Shown here: positions 1 to 9,925 of the stretch, in pieces
How the letters are laid out: each line of letters opens with the position of its first letter
Numbering within the stretch: the first letter of the stretch is position 1
Assembly (NCBI GenBank): GCA_031769625.1
Contig: JAUIMM010000483.1
Coordinates: forward strand, 5,896,001-5,960,000
Direction: 5' to 3'
DNA length: 64,000 nucleotides
Source: Taudactylus pleione
Lineage: Eukaryota > Chordata > Amphibia > Anura > Myobatrachidae
Program-made: the position numbers and the translations under genes
Notes under the pieces: generated by a model
Database searches by the model: none
What the model was told of the DNA's origin: nothing
Seen by the model: the letters and a program-made list of their open reading frames with translations, nothing else

Positions 1-902
1 CACAATTGCGCTGTTAACTAGTCGCACATTAGCGAATGCATAAGATCCTGTATGAAAATGCTGTTTATTAGCCTCATGCGCACGCATCTGCCCCAAGTTA
101 ACTAGCATCTTTCTATCAAACCCCACATACTTACACATTACATATTTACATACAAGGTCCCATAAGCTTTAAAGTATAAGATTCAAGTTTGTTCATTTAT
201 TATAATTGCTGTGAAATAAAGGTTATTCAGTAGCTCAGGTTTAATACATGATAAGTGTGCCGTGCTTGGTATTATACTGATCTGCACCCTCTCCACAGCT
301 TCCCGGTATCATGGGTGGGAAGATCGCAACATGCACTCGCAACTTATGGACCGCAGAGACTTCAAGCACCGAAATATACATTATAAGACCAACTGTTAGG
401 ATTTGCATGAGGCGGGAAACAGAGGCAACCAGCTGTCGGAGGCTGGACTGTGTCTATTTGAATCAACCTGTTAAATGCTCTGTAACAGATGCGTCCCCCT
501 TGGGAACCAATGGCATCAGCAACAAGCCTTTCTATTGTGTTGTCTATTTCTGGGGGGTATAAATATGTGTGCTCTGACCCTGGGTGGCTAGTCTCCTTGC
601 TGAATGCTGATTGACGGAGGTTATCTTGCTGATGCTGGGATCTGGTCCAGAGCGCTGTGTATGTATAACTGTACTTGGGTCTGTATAATTTATTTGTGCT
701 AAATTGTACTTAGATCATAGCGTGTAACTGACTGTACTTTTTCTTGAATAATACTTTGTGCTTTGGAACCACAGGTTCAAGGTCTGGAGTCTTTATTTAC
801 TATAAGACTGCGTACGCAAAATAGCATCATCCTTAGAGGTTTATAGGAAGGATATTAGAAGGTATAGGCAGGAGTGTATAGAGGTTCAAAGTCAGTATCG
901 TT
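1..902. other. Unique sequence, no gene recognised
   Basis: I see no repeat structure, exon-like frame or RNA gene here. The longest open frame (311-562, 83 codons) has no recognisable motif and a composition typical of chance. The stretch leads directly into the minisatellite. Confidence 0.5.
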
Positions 903-1335
903 AGTGTATAGCACTGCTCAGGTAACATGGACAGCGATGTGTGTATAGCACTGATCAGGTAACATGGACAGCGATGTGTGTATAGCACTGCTCAGGTAAC
1001 ATGGACAGCGATGTGTGTATAGCACTGCTCGGGTAACATGGACAGCGATGTGTGTATAGCACTGCTCGGGTAACATGTACAGCTATGTGTGTATAGCATT
1101 GCTCAGGTAACATGTGTGTATAGCACTGCTCAGGTAACATGGACAGAGATGTGTGTATAGCACTGCTCAGGTAACATGGACAGTGATGTGTGTATAACAT
1201 TGCTCAGGTAATATGGACAGCGATGTGTGTATAGCATTGCTCAGGTAACGTGTGTATGGCACTGCTCAGGTAACATGGACAGCGATGTGTGTATAGCACT
1301 GCTCAGGTAACATGGACAGCGATGTGTGTATAGAA
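903..1335. repeat. 37-bp minisatellite array
   Basis: A unit of about 37 bp, containing GTATAGCACTGCTCAGGTAA and ATGGACAGCGATGTGT, is repeated about a dozen times head to tail. Some units are shortened (near 1105 and 1245). Substitutions are few (GCTCAGG/GCTCGGG, GCACT/GCATT), so the array looks young or homogenised. The 81-codon open frame on the minus strand is a by-product of the repeat. Confidence 0.9.
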
Positions 1336-1625
1336 CTGGTCAGTACCATGTCAGCGATATACGTGCGTCAGTACTTAGCACCATGGACAGCAATGTATGT
1401 ATAGCACTGGTCAGTACCATGGACAGCGATATACGTGCGTCAGTACTTAGCACCATGGACAGCGATGTGTGTACGGCAGAACTTACATTAGCACCATGGA
1501 CAGCAATGTATGTATAGCACTGGTCAGTACCATGGACAGCGATATACGTGCGTCAGTACTTAGCACCATGGACAGCAATGTGTGTACGGCAGAACTTACA
1601 GTAGCACCATGGACAGCAATGTGCT
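1336..1625. repeat. Second minisatellite, derived from the first
   Basis: This array continues the preceding one but uses a longer composite unit: the ATGGACAGC core alternates with GATATACGTGCGTCAGTACT, TAGCACC and GTACGGCAGAACTTACA. It looks like a higher-order form of the 37-bp unit after divergence and re-amplification. Open frames here are repeat artefacts. Confidence 0.8.
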
Positions 1626-2893
1626 TTTAGCGATGCTCACTATGCTTAGAGAACTCATATTACACACACAGCAGGTGTCTACAACACAGAATATCCTCAA
1701 GGTATTTAGAGAACGAGAACTGTCATTCATCATAATGTATCACTTCACCATGACACCGTCATGATGCAAACTATAAAGGGAACATGCAAGTTTCTATGGC
1801 AGCTCTCCAATATTTCTTGCCTGCATAAATCAGCCATGTTCCAGGGCATTGCAGCATATGTGAGAGGGATACTGATGGCCTGATATCTGGCCCAGAATTA
1901 TTAATTTCACAGTCAGAAAAAACTGCCAGCCGGGCTTGCTCCTCTGCAACATACAGTACGCAGAAAAAAATATATATAGTTCAGAGATTTCAAGTAATTA
2001 ACCAATGTTTTCTCAATATTTCCTTTCTCTGCTTGAAAGTCGTTGCCAGCATTTCAATAAAATTAAAGCCGGTGTAACGCCAAGGATGATTTGCCATACA
2101 CAGAAAGTTGCCTGCTGCAGTCAATTTGAAGCATTAAAATTTGATAACTCTTTAATCACTTTATTTAATGAGATAGAAACAGCAGGAGAAGGGGATATTC
2201 ATCTTGTCAGTTCAAGTACCTGGCTGTCTTCCTACTGTGAATATTTAACATGACACCAGTTCCGGAGCCCCCCTTTAGCCGTCGCCGTTCTAAGAGCCAA
2301 TTCTTCATGTCTACCAGAATGTTTGATTTCCCTCCAGAATCAACGTCAAGTCAGATCTTATATCAAAAAGTCCCTCTGGAGCCATAAAGGAAAAAAACAT
2401 CATAGAAACTGAAAGACCGAACTGTGTGTTTACTCCTCAAAGTATTTTGAAGTGTGAACAAATTAACAAAATCATGTTCTTTCTCCTTTCTTGTAGCCAA
2501 CATCTCGCATTGAGGAGCTGGTATGAGAGGGGAGTTGCTGCAACATAGGAGGCAGTGATCTAATAGATGAAAGGAGACCATACTGAACATGGAAGATCAA
2601 GTAGAAGTATAAAAATGTTTTAATAAATATCAGAGCTGTAGTGGCCCACCAGAACAAAAGCCCCCAAAAATATGAATAGGTACCGCAAAGAGATAGGCCA
2701 TCCAGAACTCTCAACATGCCCATACAATCTCTCCACATGACCCTTATGTGCCCATCAGTTCCATTCACACACACTTAGACCTACCATACCTTTTGTATGC
2801 CCCCCATGCCACTATAATCATACTCCCTCCTATATGCCCATTAAGCCTCCTCCACATGCCCATAAGTCCCCCTAAAGGTCCTCTCAGACCTCC
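1626..2893. other. Unique AT-rich sequence
   Basis: No repeat family or gene was recognised. Short open frames (for example 2005-2253 on the plus strand and 2363-2774 on the minus strand) show no conserved motif. Confidence 0.4.
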
Positions 2894-2895
2894 CC

Positions 2896-2931
2896 ACTTA
2901 AGCTGGGTACACACTAAATGATGTGTACCCA
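2896..2931. mobile_element. Miniature GCTGGGTACACAC MITE (two fused ends)
   Basis: The motif GCTGGGTACACAC is followed almost at once by its reverse complement, so the two ends of a MITE family are joined with almost no interior. The same ends occur at 4588-4676, 19325-19697, 25042-25411 and 50945-51113, where 90-370 bp separate them. This is probably an extreme internal deletion. Confidence 0.6.
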
Positions 2932-2963
2932 GCATGACCGCCGGCGACAGGACCCTGCACAGT

Positions 2964-3010
2964 AGCGCACGCAGGGGGGGTTTCTGAGTACCCAGAAACC
3001 CCCCCTGATG
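2964..3010. repeat. GGGGGGTTTC hairpin, hAT-type MITE end
   Basis: The stretch CGCACGCAGGGGGGG then GTTTC is followed by GAAACCCCCCCTG, a short hairpin. The same CGCAGG...GGTTTC module forms the ends of the element at 20057-21609 and recurs near 4419, 21571 and 23310. I read it as one end of a CAGTGGCAAACGCAGG-type hAT MITE whose other end is uncertain. Confidence 0.45.
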
Positions 3011-3735
3011 GACCAAAATTATTTTTTTCCAGTGACAGAGACAGCCTTGTCTCTGTCTCTGCAGCAGTCACAGGCCACCCACCACGATTAGAGCTGCCCA
3101 GGCACTGACTGCAGCCCTCCAAGAGGTAGCGTGGGAGTTAGAGGATCACCAAGCAGCCCGGCACCTCGAAGGAACTCCGCAGCTAGCAGCAGAGCAGAGG
3201 AGGACACCTTGACTGAGAACGGTGAAACCTCCCTATGGGGATGCTGCAGTGGAGTAGCCCCGAGGAAGGTGCACTTCACCTTGGATGGCATAGGCACTGT
3301 GTAGTGCACCAGGGCATCATCATACAGAGGGGGTGGTCTAAAATGGCACCCCAACGGAGTGACAGGCAGCTCATGTAGCCGGAAAGAGTAAAAGAAAGGA
3401 TGACACCATCAGAAAGGTACAGGGTGTTCTAGGGCTTGAGGTGGCATTATGGCAGATTAAAAGCCCTGGCACCGCTCTTTATAAACAGTGTAATTGGGTC
3501 CATGCGTGCAGTGCCAGAGGCGGATGTCAGAGAATTTACAGCCTGGGCAGCTAAACGCGGCAAATTCAAAAGTGCAATAGTGTGTGTTCCTGTGTCTGAA
3601 GTAGTAACACAGGCAGCGGCAGCCTGCACTCCTCACCCCAACACTCCTCCAGAGTCCCGTTCTGCCGGCTAACTGACTCGTGATGATCAACCCATTGGAT
3701 GCAGGAAGTAGGCATTTGTACTTCACAGTATAGAG
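3011..3735. other. Unique, moderately GC-rich sequence
   Basis: No motif-bearing coding sequence was found. Overlapping open frames on both strands (3088-3354, 3436-3672) lack recognisable domains. Nothing else stands out. Confidence 0.4.
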
Positions 3736-4200
3736 AGGTGTGTGCTGCTGCTGTGTGTGACTGACAGGGTGTGATTGGCAGGGTGTGTGTGACAGGGTAT
3801 GTGCTGCTGCTATGTGTGACACGGTGTGTGTGCTTCCAGTGTGTGACACAGTGTGTGTGCTTCCAGTGTGTGTGCTTCCAGTGTGTGACACGGTGTGTGT
3901 GCTTCCAGTGTGCGACACGGTGTGTGTGCTTCCAGTGTGCGACACGGTGTGTGTGCTTCCAGTGTGTGACACGGTGTGTGCGCTTCCAGTGTGTGTGCTG
4001 CTGCTATGTGTGACACGGTGTGTGTGCTTCCAGTGTGTGATACGGTGTGTATGACACAGTGTGTGTGCTTCCAGTGTGTGACACGGTGTGTGTGCTTCCA
4101 GTGTGTGTGCTGCCGCTATGTGTGACACGGTGTGTGTGCTTCCAGTGTGTGACACGGTGTGTGTGCTTCCAGTGTGTGTGCTGCTGCTATGTGTGACAGG
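3736..4200. repeat. 27-bp minisatellite, open in several frames
   Basis: A unit of about 27 bp, with GTGTGTGCTTCCAGTGTG and GACACGGTGT, is repeated about 15 times, with some units interrupted by a CTGCTGCTATGTGTGACA variant. Because 27 is a multiple of three, several frames on both strands stay open (3457-4155 minus, 3771-4054 plus) and encode Cys/Val- or His/Thr-rich repeats. I treat these as artefacts. Confidence 0.9.
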
Positions 4201-4410
4201 GAAAGGAATGATTGGGGAATATAATTGCTTTGTTGTTTATTTATGTGCTGTAAAACCCTCCTGGTTGGAGTTACAGATAGCCACCATCTCTGTTTGTGCT
4301 GCTGGGGTTACAATATGACCTGGGTACCAGCATGCAGCCTGGAGTCTCCACTGTAAGAAGTGGCAACAGTGGAAAAATATATATGTAGTTGCTTTTTTTT
4401 TTAAATCAAC

Positions 4411-4458
4411 CGTTTGGAAACCCCCCTTTAAAATTCCTGCGTTTGCCCCTGCTGCATG
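4411..4458. mobile_element. hAT-type MITE right-end fragment
   Basis: GTTTGGAAACCCCCC followed by ATTCCTGCGTTTGCCCCTG matches the right end of the element at 20057-21609 and the fragments at 21571 and 23600. Only this end is clear here. Confidence 0.5.
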
Positions 4459-4587
4459 CAGCAAGTGCACACACACTTGCCAATGCCGGGTCCGATAGGT
4501 GGGGGGCGGGGAGAGCTACGTGTCATGCTGCATTCTGCAGTATGGCATAGTTAGCGACACCCTCACTAGTGACCCGCGGGAGCGTGC

Positions 4588-4676
4588 ATATCATGAGTAC
4601 ACACCAGACGATGTACCCGATATGTTGCTCCGATCCGCGGGATCGGACGGCATATCGTCTAGTGTGTACCCAGCTT
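4588..4676. mobile_element. Short GCTGGGTACACACT-family MITE
   Basis: The inverted ends are GAGTACACACCAGACGAT and ATCGTCTAGTGTGTACCCAG, with a palindromic core around CCGATCCGCGGGATCGGA. It has the same family ends as the 19325, 25042 and 50945 copies. The left terminus is diverged and no target duplication is obvious. Confidence 0.6.
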
Positions 4677-5101
4677 TACTGTTATGTGCTGTAGAGACTA
4701 TGGAAGAGAATGGCAGGAGAGCACAGTCACAGAGGTGAAAGCAAAACACGTGTCGTGGAACACAGCAAGCAACCTTGATTTTATGTACCATTATTCTAAG
4801 TAACACAAGGCTGATCAATGCTCGTCCCTGATTGATTCCTGTGGATTATAGATCACTTTCCAACATGACAATAAATAAACAAAATAACCGTTTCTGTTCT
4901 CCTAACTCCCAAAGCTCGCACAGGGGTGCTCTCAATAGAGATTTTTTTTTGGAACTGCTGCCATAGAGCTGTATTGTATGGTAACGGATGACATGTAAAG
5001 GCTTTGCAGCATCACTGCGCGGAAAATGAGCAGCGCTACACCTGGTCTGGCACCCATCGTTTTATATAATATGGACCAGTCTTTAAAGTATTATTAACTA
5101 T

Positions 5102-5679
5102 GGGCCTGATTCAGAGCCGCTCGTAAGCGGCCGCTCGTTTGTTCCGAGCGATGTTTGCCCAACTGCGCATGTGTAGGGATCATAATACACATGCGCGAAC
5201 CAGTCAGTGCGGCCGAAAATCGTGTGCTCGCTAAATAGCGAATGCCTGCTATTTTGAGTGACAGAATGAGGCGTTTGTGGGTGGTAACAGGGGAAGGTGC
5301 TTGAAAATGGGGAGTGCTTAAAGGTCAAAACGGGCGTTTTAAGGGTGTGCATAATTAACAAAGCAGCGTCATTGACCACGTCACTGGGTTGTTTTATAGT
5401 CAGAACTGCCCGCATGATTGCGGTAGGAAAAACCAACCACAAGAATAGCGAGCAGTTCATACGCCTTTCGATGTACTCGATTAATCTAATAAATAGCGGA
5501 CATGACGTATGATGCGAGCGGCCAGGGGGCGTTTTTTTTCAAAATTACGTTCGCATGTTTTGTTCGCTCGTTCAGACAGAGGCGTGAACAGACCGCAAAG
5601 AGCGAACGGTTCATTTAAATAGCCAGCCCCTTTTTCCGAACGAGCGAGCGCAAATAGCGTCCTGCTCTGAATCAGGCCC
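5102..5679. mobile_element. GGGCCTGATTCAGAGC MITE, 578 bp
   Basis: Inverted termini GGGCCTGATTCAGAGC/GCTCTGAATCAGGCCC are flanked on both sides by TAT, a 3-bp target duplication (5099-5101 and 5680-5682). The interior is rich in GAGCGAACGAGC-like inverted motifs. A reverse-oriented relative lies at 42229-42803. The 3-bp duplication suits the PIF/Harbinger superfamily, but no transposase is present, so the superfamily is an inference. The 120-codon minus-strand frame (5098-5460) lies inside the MITE and is not a gene. Confidence 0.85.
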
Positions 5680-5682
5680 TAT

Positions 5683-6588
5683 GTTCTCTACGATTTGTAG
5701 TGCTGCTAATTATCAGCTCTGCTCTCTCAAAGAAGAACTACTACAGTGTATACATGAAAAGAATAAATCTTCCGCTCACTCCTCGGGTACACGCAACTGG
5801 TCAGGGTACAATGATTTATATGTGGCCGAATTATGCTAATTTTTAAGGAAATCCGAAAAACATGGTCTGTTGAGCTCAAGTTTCTGCACAGATACAACAG
5901 TTTATTCGTTATTATTACTATTATTGTTTTTACCCCTTCAGCTTTTTTTTTTTTTCGGTAAATCTTTATTGGGATATGTGTGTTTTCACCATGATAGAGA
6001 ATATAGACCAGTATAGCTGCACACGTGACATGCCGCGCATTCGCGGTCTCCTTACCACGCATGTGTGGCGGCTATTGCCAAACTATCTCCCGGTAAATTT
6101 TGCAAAGAGTAGATCATAAGCTATAGCGGCTAAGGCAAAGTTTTGGGATACGACAGCTTCGCAACCTCCAGAGAAACCCGTAATCGGAAATGAAGGGACC
6201 GACGCAGATATCAGAGATGTCTGCTACAGTGCACCCATGGTACATTCAGGGTTTTCTTAATATTTGCGGGTATCAACTAACACAGGTGTTTTCGGGGGAT
6301 ATGCCGCAAGTAGTATCTCAAAGATAGGCCTCTAAAACAGGTGTAATAAGAACGAAATGGCGCTGGAAGTATGTATGTAACTTTAAAATAGTGATAATTC
6401 AAAATGTTAGTTACATGTATATGAATTAAATCTTAGTCTTCAACTAGAGTAGGTACATTTTTAACAATGAAAATTATAACAAATACTAAAAAAAAAATGT
6501 AATAAGTTAAAAAAGCATAAAATATTCACAAAGTACACAAAATATACGCAATACGGCATACAACAGTTGGTATCAAGTGCTTACCTCT
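5683..6588. other. Unique AT-rich sequence
   Basis: Nothing recognisable beyond homopolymer runs (5945-5956, 6487-6498). No exon-like frame. Confidence 0.4.
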
Positions 6589-6597
6589 CATATATAT

Positions 6598-6633
<36 letters not shown>

Positions 6634-6685
6634 TACACACACACACATACACACACATTATATATATATATATATATACATACAT

Positions 6686-6720
<35 letters not shown>

Positions 6721-6742
6721 TACACACACAGTCAGTATATAT
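6589..6742. repeat. Compound TA/CA/CATA microsatellite
   Basis: Runs of (CA)n, (TA)n and (CATA)n alternate. The 3' edge supplies the GTATATAT target duplication of the adjoining hAT foldback. Open frames here consist of Tyr/Ile/His repeats and are artefacts. Confidence 0.9.
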
Positions 6743-6998
6743 TAGGGATGTGCAGGCTCGGATAGGTTCGAGTTTGCACGTGGAGTTCGGATTTTTCCCT
6801 CCAAAAAAACGGAACTCAGAACGAGGCAAAACGTCATCTTACATGGACGAACATCATCATTCCTGGACAAAAGACCAGGAATGATGATGTTCGTCCATGT
6901 AAGATGACGTTTTGCCTCGTTCTGAGTTCCGTTTTTTTGGAGGGAAAAATCCGAACTCCACGTGCAAACTCGAACCTATCCGAGCCTGCACATCCCTA
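6743..6998. mobile_element. Perfect foldback hAT MITE, 256 bp
   Basis: Two arms of 124 bp (6743-6866 and 6875-6998) are exact reverse complements by eye, separated by an 8-nt loop. The termini read TAGGGATGTGC, and the element is flanked by GTATATAT on both sides (6735-6742, 6999-7006), an 8-bp duplication typical of hAT. The inner arm segment GAGGCAAAACGTCATC also occurs in the 5' region of the hAT at 60569-63295 (about 60676). The foldback therefore looks like two inverted copies of a hAT 5' end. A transcript would form a long double-stranded hairpin. Confidence 0.9.
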
Positions 6999-7018
6999 GT
7001 ATATATATATATATATAT

Positions 7019-7187
7019 CACAGGGGCTCTGCACTCACCGTAATAACTAATACTAATAAACATAATAAACAGTGGGGTTTTGGTTCATGAATTGATCAAT
7101 GCATTTAAGCTTGCAGCCCATCGTCACGGGACCCCACTTTACTGCAAGTCCCTATTCTATTGCTCAGAATTATAACATGGACATAGC
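7019..7187. repeat. Dispersed repeat unit A-B, first copy
   Basis: This stretch begins GGGGCTCTGCACTCACC and ends ATAACATGGACATA. It occurs again in pieces within 7385-7815: the first half (A) directly repeated, and A plus B inverted. A relative of its left part (GAGTGCAG, CAATGTGGTCACA) lies at 32665-32770. The repeat class is not known to me. Confidence 0.65.
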
Positions 7188-7384
7188 CATCACATTAGTG
7201 ATAAACTCAGGGTATGCTATCAAGGTTTAAAGCTCACAGCAACTTTGCTTTTAAACGTGAGACAGTTACCAAGCGCACCTGTTGCAAAGCACCTAGGAAA
7301 ACAGCTGACACAAGTTAGATAACTACTTAAAAGGGGTGCATGAGAAAATGTGATCACAAAAAGGATTAATTATAAAAATTAATC

Positions 7385-7814
7385 ATAATAAACAAAAAGC
7401 ACTAATCCACGGCACTCACCATTCCTAGCTTTGGGGTGCAACATGATATGTGACCACATTGTTTAAATAGAAATCACAGAGGCTCTACACTCACCATAAC
7501 TAATAATAATAATAATAATAAAGAGTGGGGTTTTGGTTCATGAATTGATCAATGCATTTAAGCTATGTCCATGTTATAATTCTGAGCAATAGAGTAGGGA
7601 CTTGCAGTAAAGTGGGGTCCCGTGACGGTGGGCTGCAAGCTTAAATGCATTGATCAATTCATGAACCAAAACCCCACTCTTTGTTATGTTTATTATTATT
7701 ATTAGTTATTATGGTGAGTGCAGAGCCCCTGTGATTTCTATTTAAACAATGTGGTCACATACCATGTTGCACCCCAAAACTAGGAATGGTGAGTGCCATG
7801 GATTAGTGTTTTAT

Positions 7815-7815
<1 letters not shown>
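7385..7815. repeat. Foldback of the A-B repeat
   Basis: Arms of about 177 bp (7385-7563 and 7639-7815) are near-perfect inverted copies with a spacer of about 75 bp. The spacer is the inverted B half of the unit at 7019-7187. The order is A, then inverted B, then inverted A, beside an uninverted A-B, so a one-sided inverted duplication explains the structure. A few substitutions and a GTT-repeat length change separate the arms. Confidence 0.8.
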
Positions 7816-7845
<30 letters not shown>

Positions 7846-7916
7846 ACATTATATATATATATATATATACACACACATACATACATACACACACATATAT
7901 ACATACGCACAGTCTG

Positions 7917-7954
<38 letters not shown>
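7813..7954. repeat. TA/CA microsatellite
   Basis: (TA)n and (CATA)n runs. The short open frames on both strands here are artefacts. Confidence 0.9.
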
Positions 7955-7955
<1 letters not shown>

Positions 7956-7958
<3 letters not shown>

Positions 7959-9062
7959 GGGTGAGCGGGTTCTATTATATATAATGAATGCGATCTGCCC
8001 CGGCTTCGCACGGGAGCAATTTTTTTTCCCTCTTGTCACAGCCCTCTACATCTCACAACAGCCTCCTACTTCTTACTCCTGCCCCTGCATTTCACCAGTG
8101 TCACCACAAACCCCCCTGCTGCTGGGGCCCGGCCACTGGGATGTGCAGGGAATGGCAGGAGGATCATGGATGAGAGATTTGTATTGTAGCTACCTTAAGC
8201 ATTATCAGCAGCATGGGGCACCTGTGCATATTTCTACAGCCTCTATGCGCACCCTTCCCTGCCAAACACGGTGATGAGCCATGTCCTCTTTGCACAATGT
8301 ACCCTGTATTTCCTGGGCTTCCTGTTGTGCTTCCTCACTGTGGTGCCCCTGTCCTAGAACAGCGCTGACTTCCATGGGAGGTGCCTCCTGTTAATCGAGG
8401 GCGTGTGGATCAGTAGTTCACTGTGGAGGAGTGGTGGCCGGAGAGCACATGCAGTTTAGTGTAGGGATGGACATCAGAATCTGATGGTTACTAACCATCA
8501 ATGTTTTTGTTTCGATGGCAGCATTTTTACCATTTGATGGCGGCGGTCCAAAGTTTACAACCATCAAATGTAAATCATTTGATGGTGTTCCGATGGTTGT
8601 TTTTTTTAATTCTTGACAGCCATGCTTCCCCTGGCTCCTTCTGGCTTCATGGGTTCTTTGGAGACGGTCTCTCACTCTCCGTCTGCCTCAGATGTGATCC
8701 TTCTCAGTCCATGACTCCCTCCCCTCTCTAGGCTGCTGCTAAGCAACAAGGCACATTGCTATCTCTGAATGGCTCACAAAGCATGACAGTTTTTTCTGTG
8801 ACTTGCTTTATTCCAAGCCTCAGTGTCAGATGCTCTCTGATTCAGCACCCTGGCCAGCTCCTATACAGCAGCTTGGTGCAAGTTTTTTTCTGTGACTTGC
8901 TTCACTAAAATCGTCACTGCACGGCTCCCTTTTGTCACAGATGAATGGTTTATACACCTAAACCTTCCTCGACCAATGCTGTATAGAATAGTGAAAAATC
9001 TATCAAAATCCCTCCAGTGGTTCAAGAGATTAAAAAAAAATGAACAGACATATACACTATAC
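7956..9062 (+). mobile_element. hAT tip plus CCCGGCTTCGC-type dispersed repeat
   Basis: A TAGGGGTGAGCGGGTTC hAT tip at 7956 is cut short after about 20 bp. From about 7985 a repeat begins CTGCCCCGGCTTCGCACGGG and appears to end near 9050 with GTGACTTGCTTCACTAAAAT, ATCAAAATCC and GAACAGACATATAC. The same 3' module is at 58465-58650, and a related start/end pair (GGCGTTGCTCGGGCT ... CAGACAGACAGACACAC) is at 35400-35893. These look like non-autonomous 3' ends of an RTE-like or Helentron-like family; the class is uncertain. No coding sequence remains. Confidence 0.45.
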
Positions 9063-9772
9063 ATATATACAGTATGTCAACTTATTAAACTTATTACAGA
9101 TGAGATTCCTTTAAAGACTATGGGGGACCATACAAAGTCAAATGTCCGATTGAGACGAGCAGTCTCAGAAAGGAATATGGCGTTCCTGGGGCGATGACTG
9201 GGAGGTGGCTACTCAGGCGCGTGGAGATGCACAGTCTAATGGGCGAGTTACGGAAGTGGTAAAGAATATAAGATTCCGTGCTCCACTGTCAGGGTAAATA
9301 GGTCATCTTGTTTGTGGCCAGTGTTAGATGGGTTGTAATGGATCTTCTTTGGTCCTCCTTATGTTCTATATTTTTCTTCCCTCCAATTTTCATTCACATG
9401 CAAAGGATTTTATACAAGGTATCAGGCAAAGATAAGGCAACAACATGAAGAAATTCAGTTATCAGTAATCGTCCCAGAGATCATCAGCAAATTATTGTGA
9501 TCAAACTGTAATATAACCGAGAAAAGAAAGTGTATGCTCACATGTATAAATCTCCAACAAGCGTATAAAAGGTATCTTTCACTGCCACGTGTAGAGAAAC
9601 CAACTACACAATTCCCCAGGAACCATAAGTGTAAAGCATTTGGGGAATGCTCACATGAATACTTACATGTACTATACTTGTTGGAGCGTATAAAAGGTTT
9701 CTTCATTTCTCCCAAATTTTTTAACTGGATGTAATTCAGTAGACTTCTTGCACTAATGTGATACCCTTCAAG
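9063..9772. other. Unique sequence
   Basis: No repeat or exon recognised. Two open frames of 66-114 codons lack motifs. Confidence 0.4.
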
Positions 9773-9925
9773 CAGTGGTGGGGCTACAGCACAGTACAAA
9801 ATTCAAATAGGGGAGCCACACCAACTGCCACCAAGTCCTGGCTGGTGATGTTTGGCAGCATTTTGGGTGGCAGTTGGTGTGGCTCCACTATTTGAATTTT
9901 GGACTGCACTGCAATCCCACCTCTA
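9773..9925. mobile_element. Small foldback MITE
   Basis: Arms of about 36 bp (around 9797-9832 and 9866-9901), containing CAAATAG, GAGCCACACCAACTGCCACC and the reverse complement, are separated by about 33 bp. The left flank reads CAGTGGTGGGGCTACAG, similar to hAT termini. No clear target duplication. Confidence 0.55.

Noticed and set aside
903..1335. Regularly spaced repeats considered as a CRISPR array
   Set aside because: The units are contiguous with no unique spacers, and the surrounding DNA is vertebrate-like. Tandem minisatellite.
3457..4155. A 232-codon minus-strand open frame and overlapping plus-strand frames with Cys/Val or His/Thr repeats
   Set aside because: They exist because the 27-bp minisatellite unit is a multiple of three without stops. 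No start context, domain or non-repeat coding part supports a gene.
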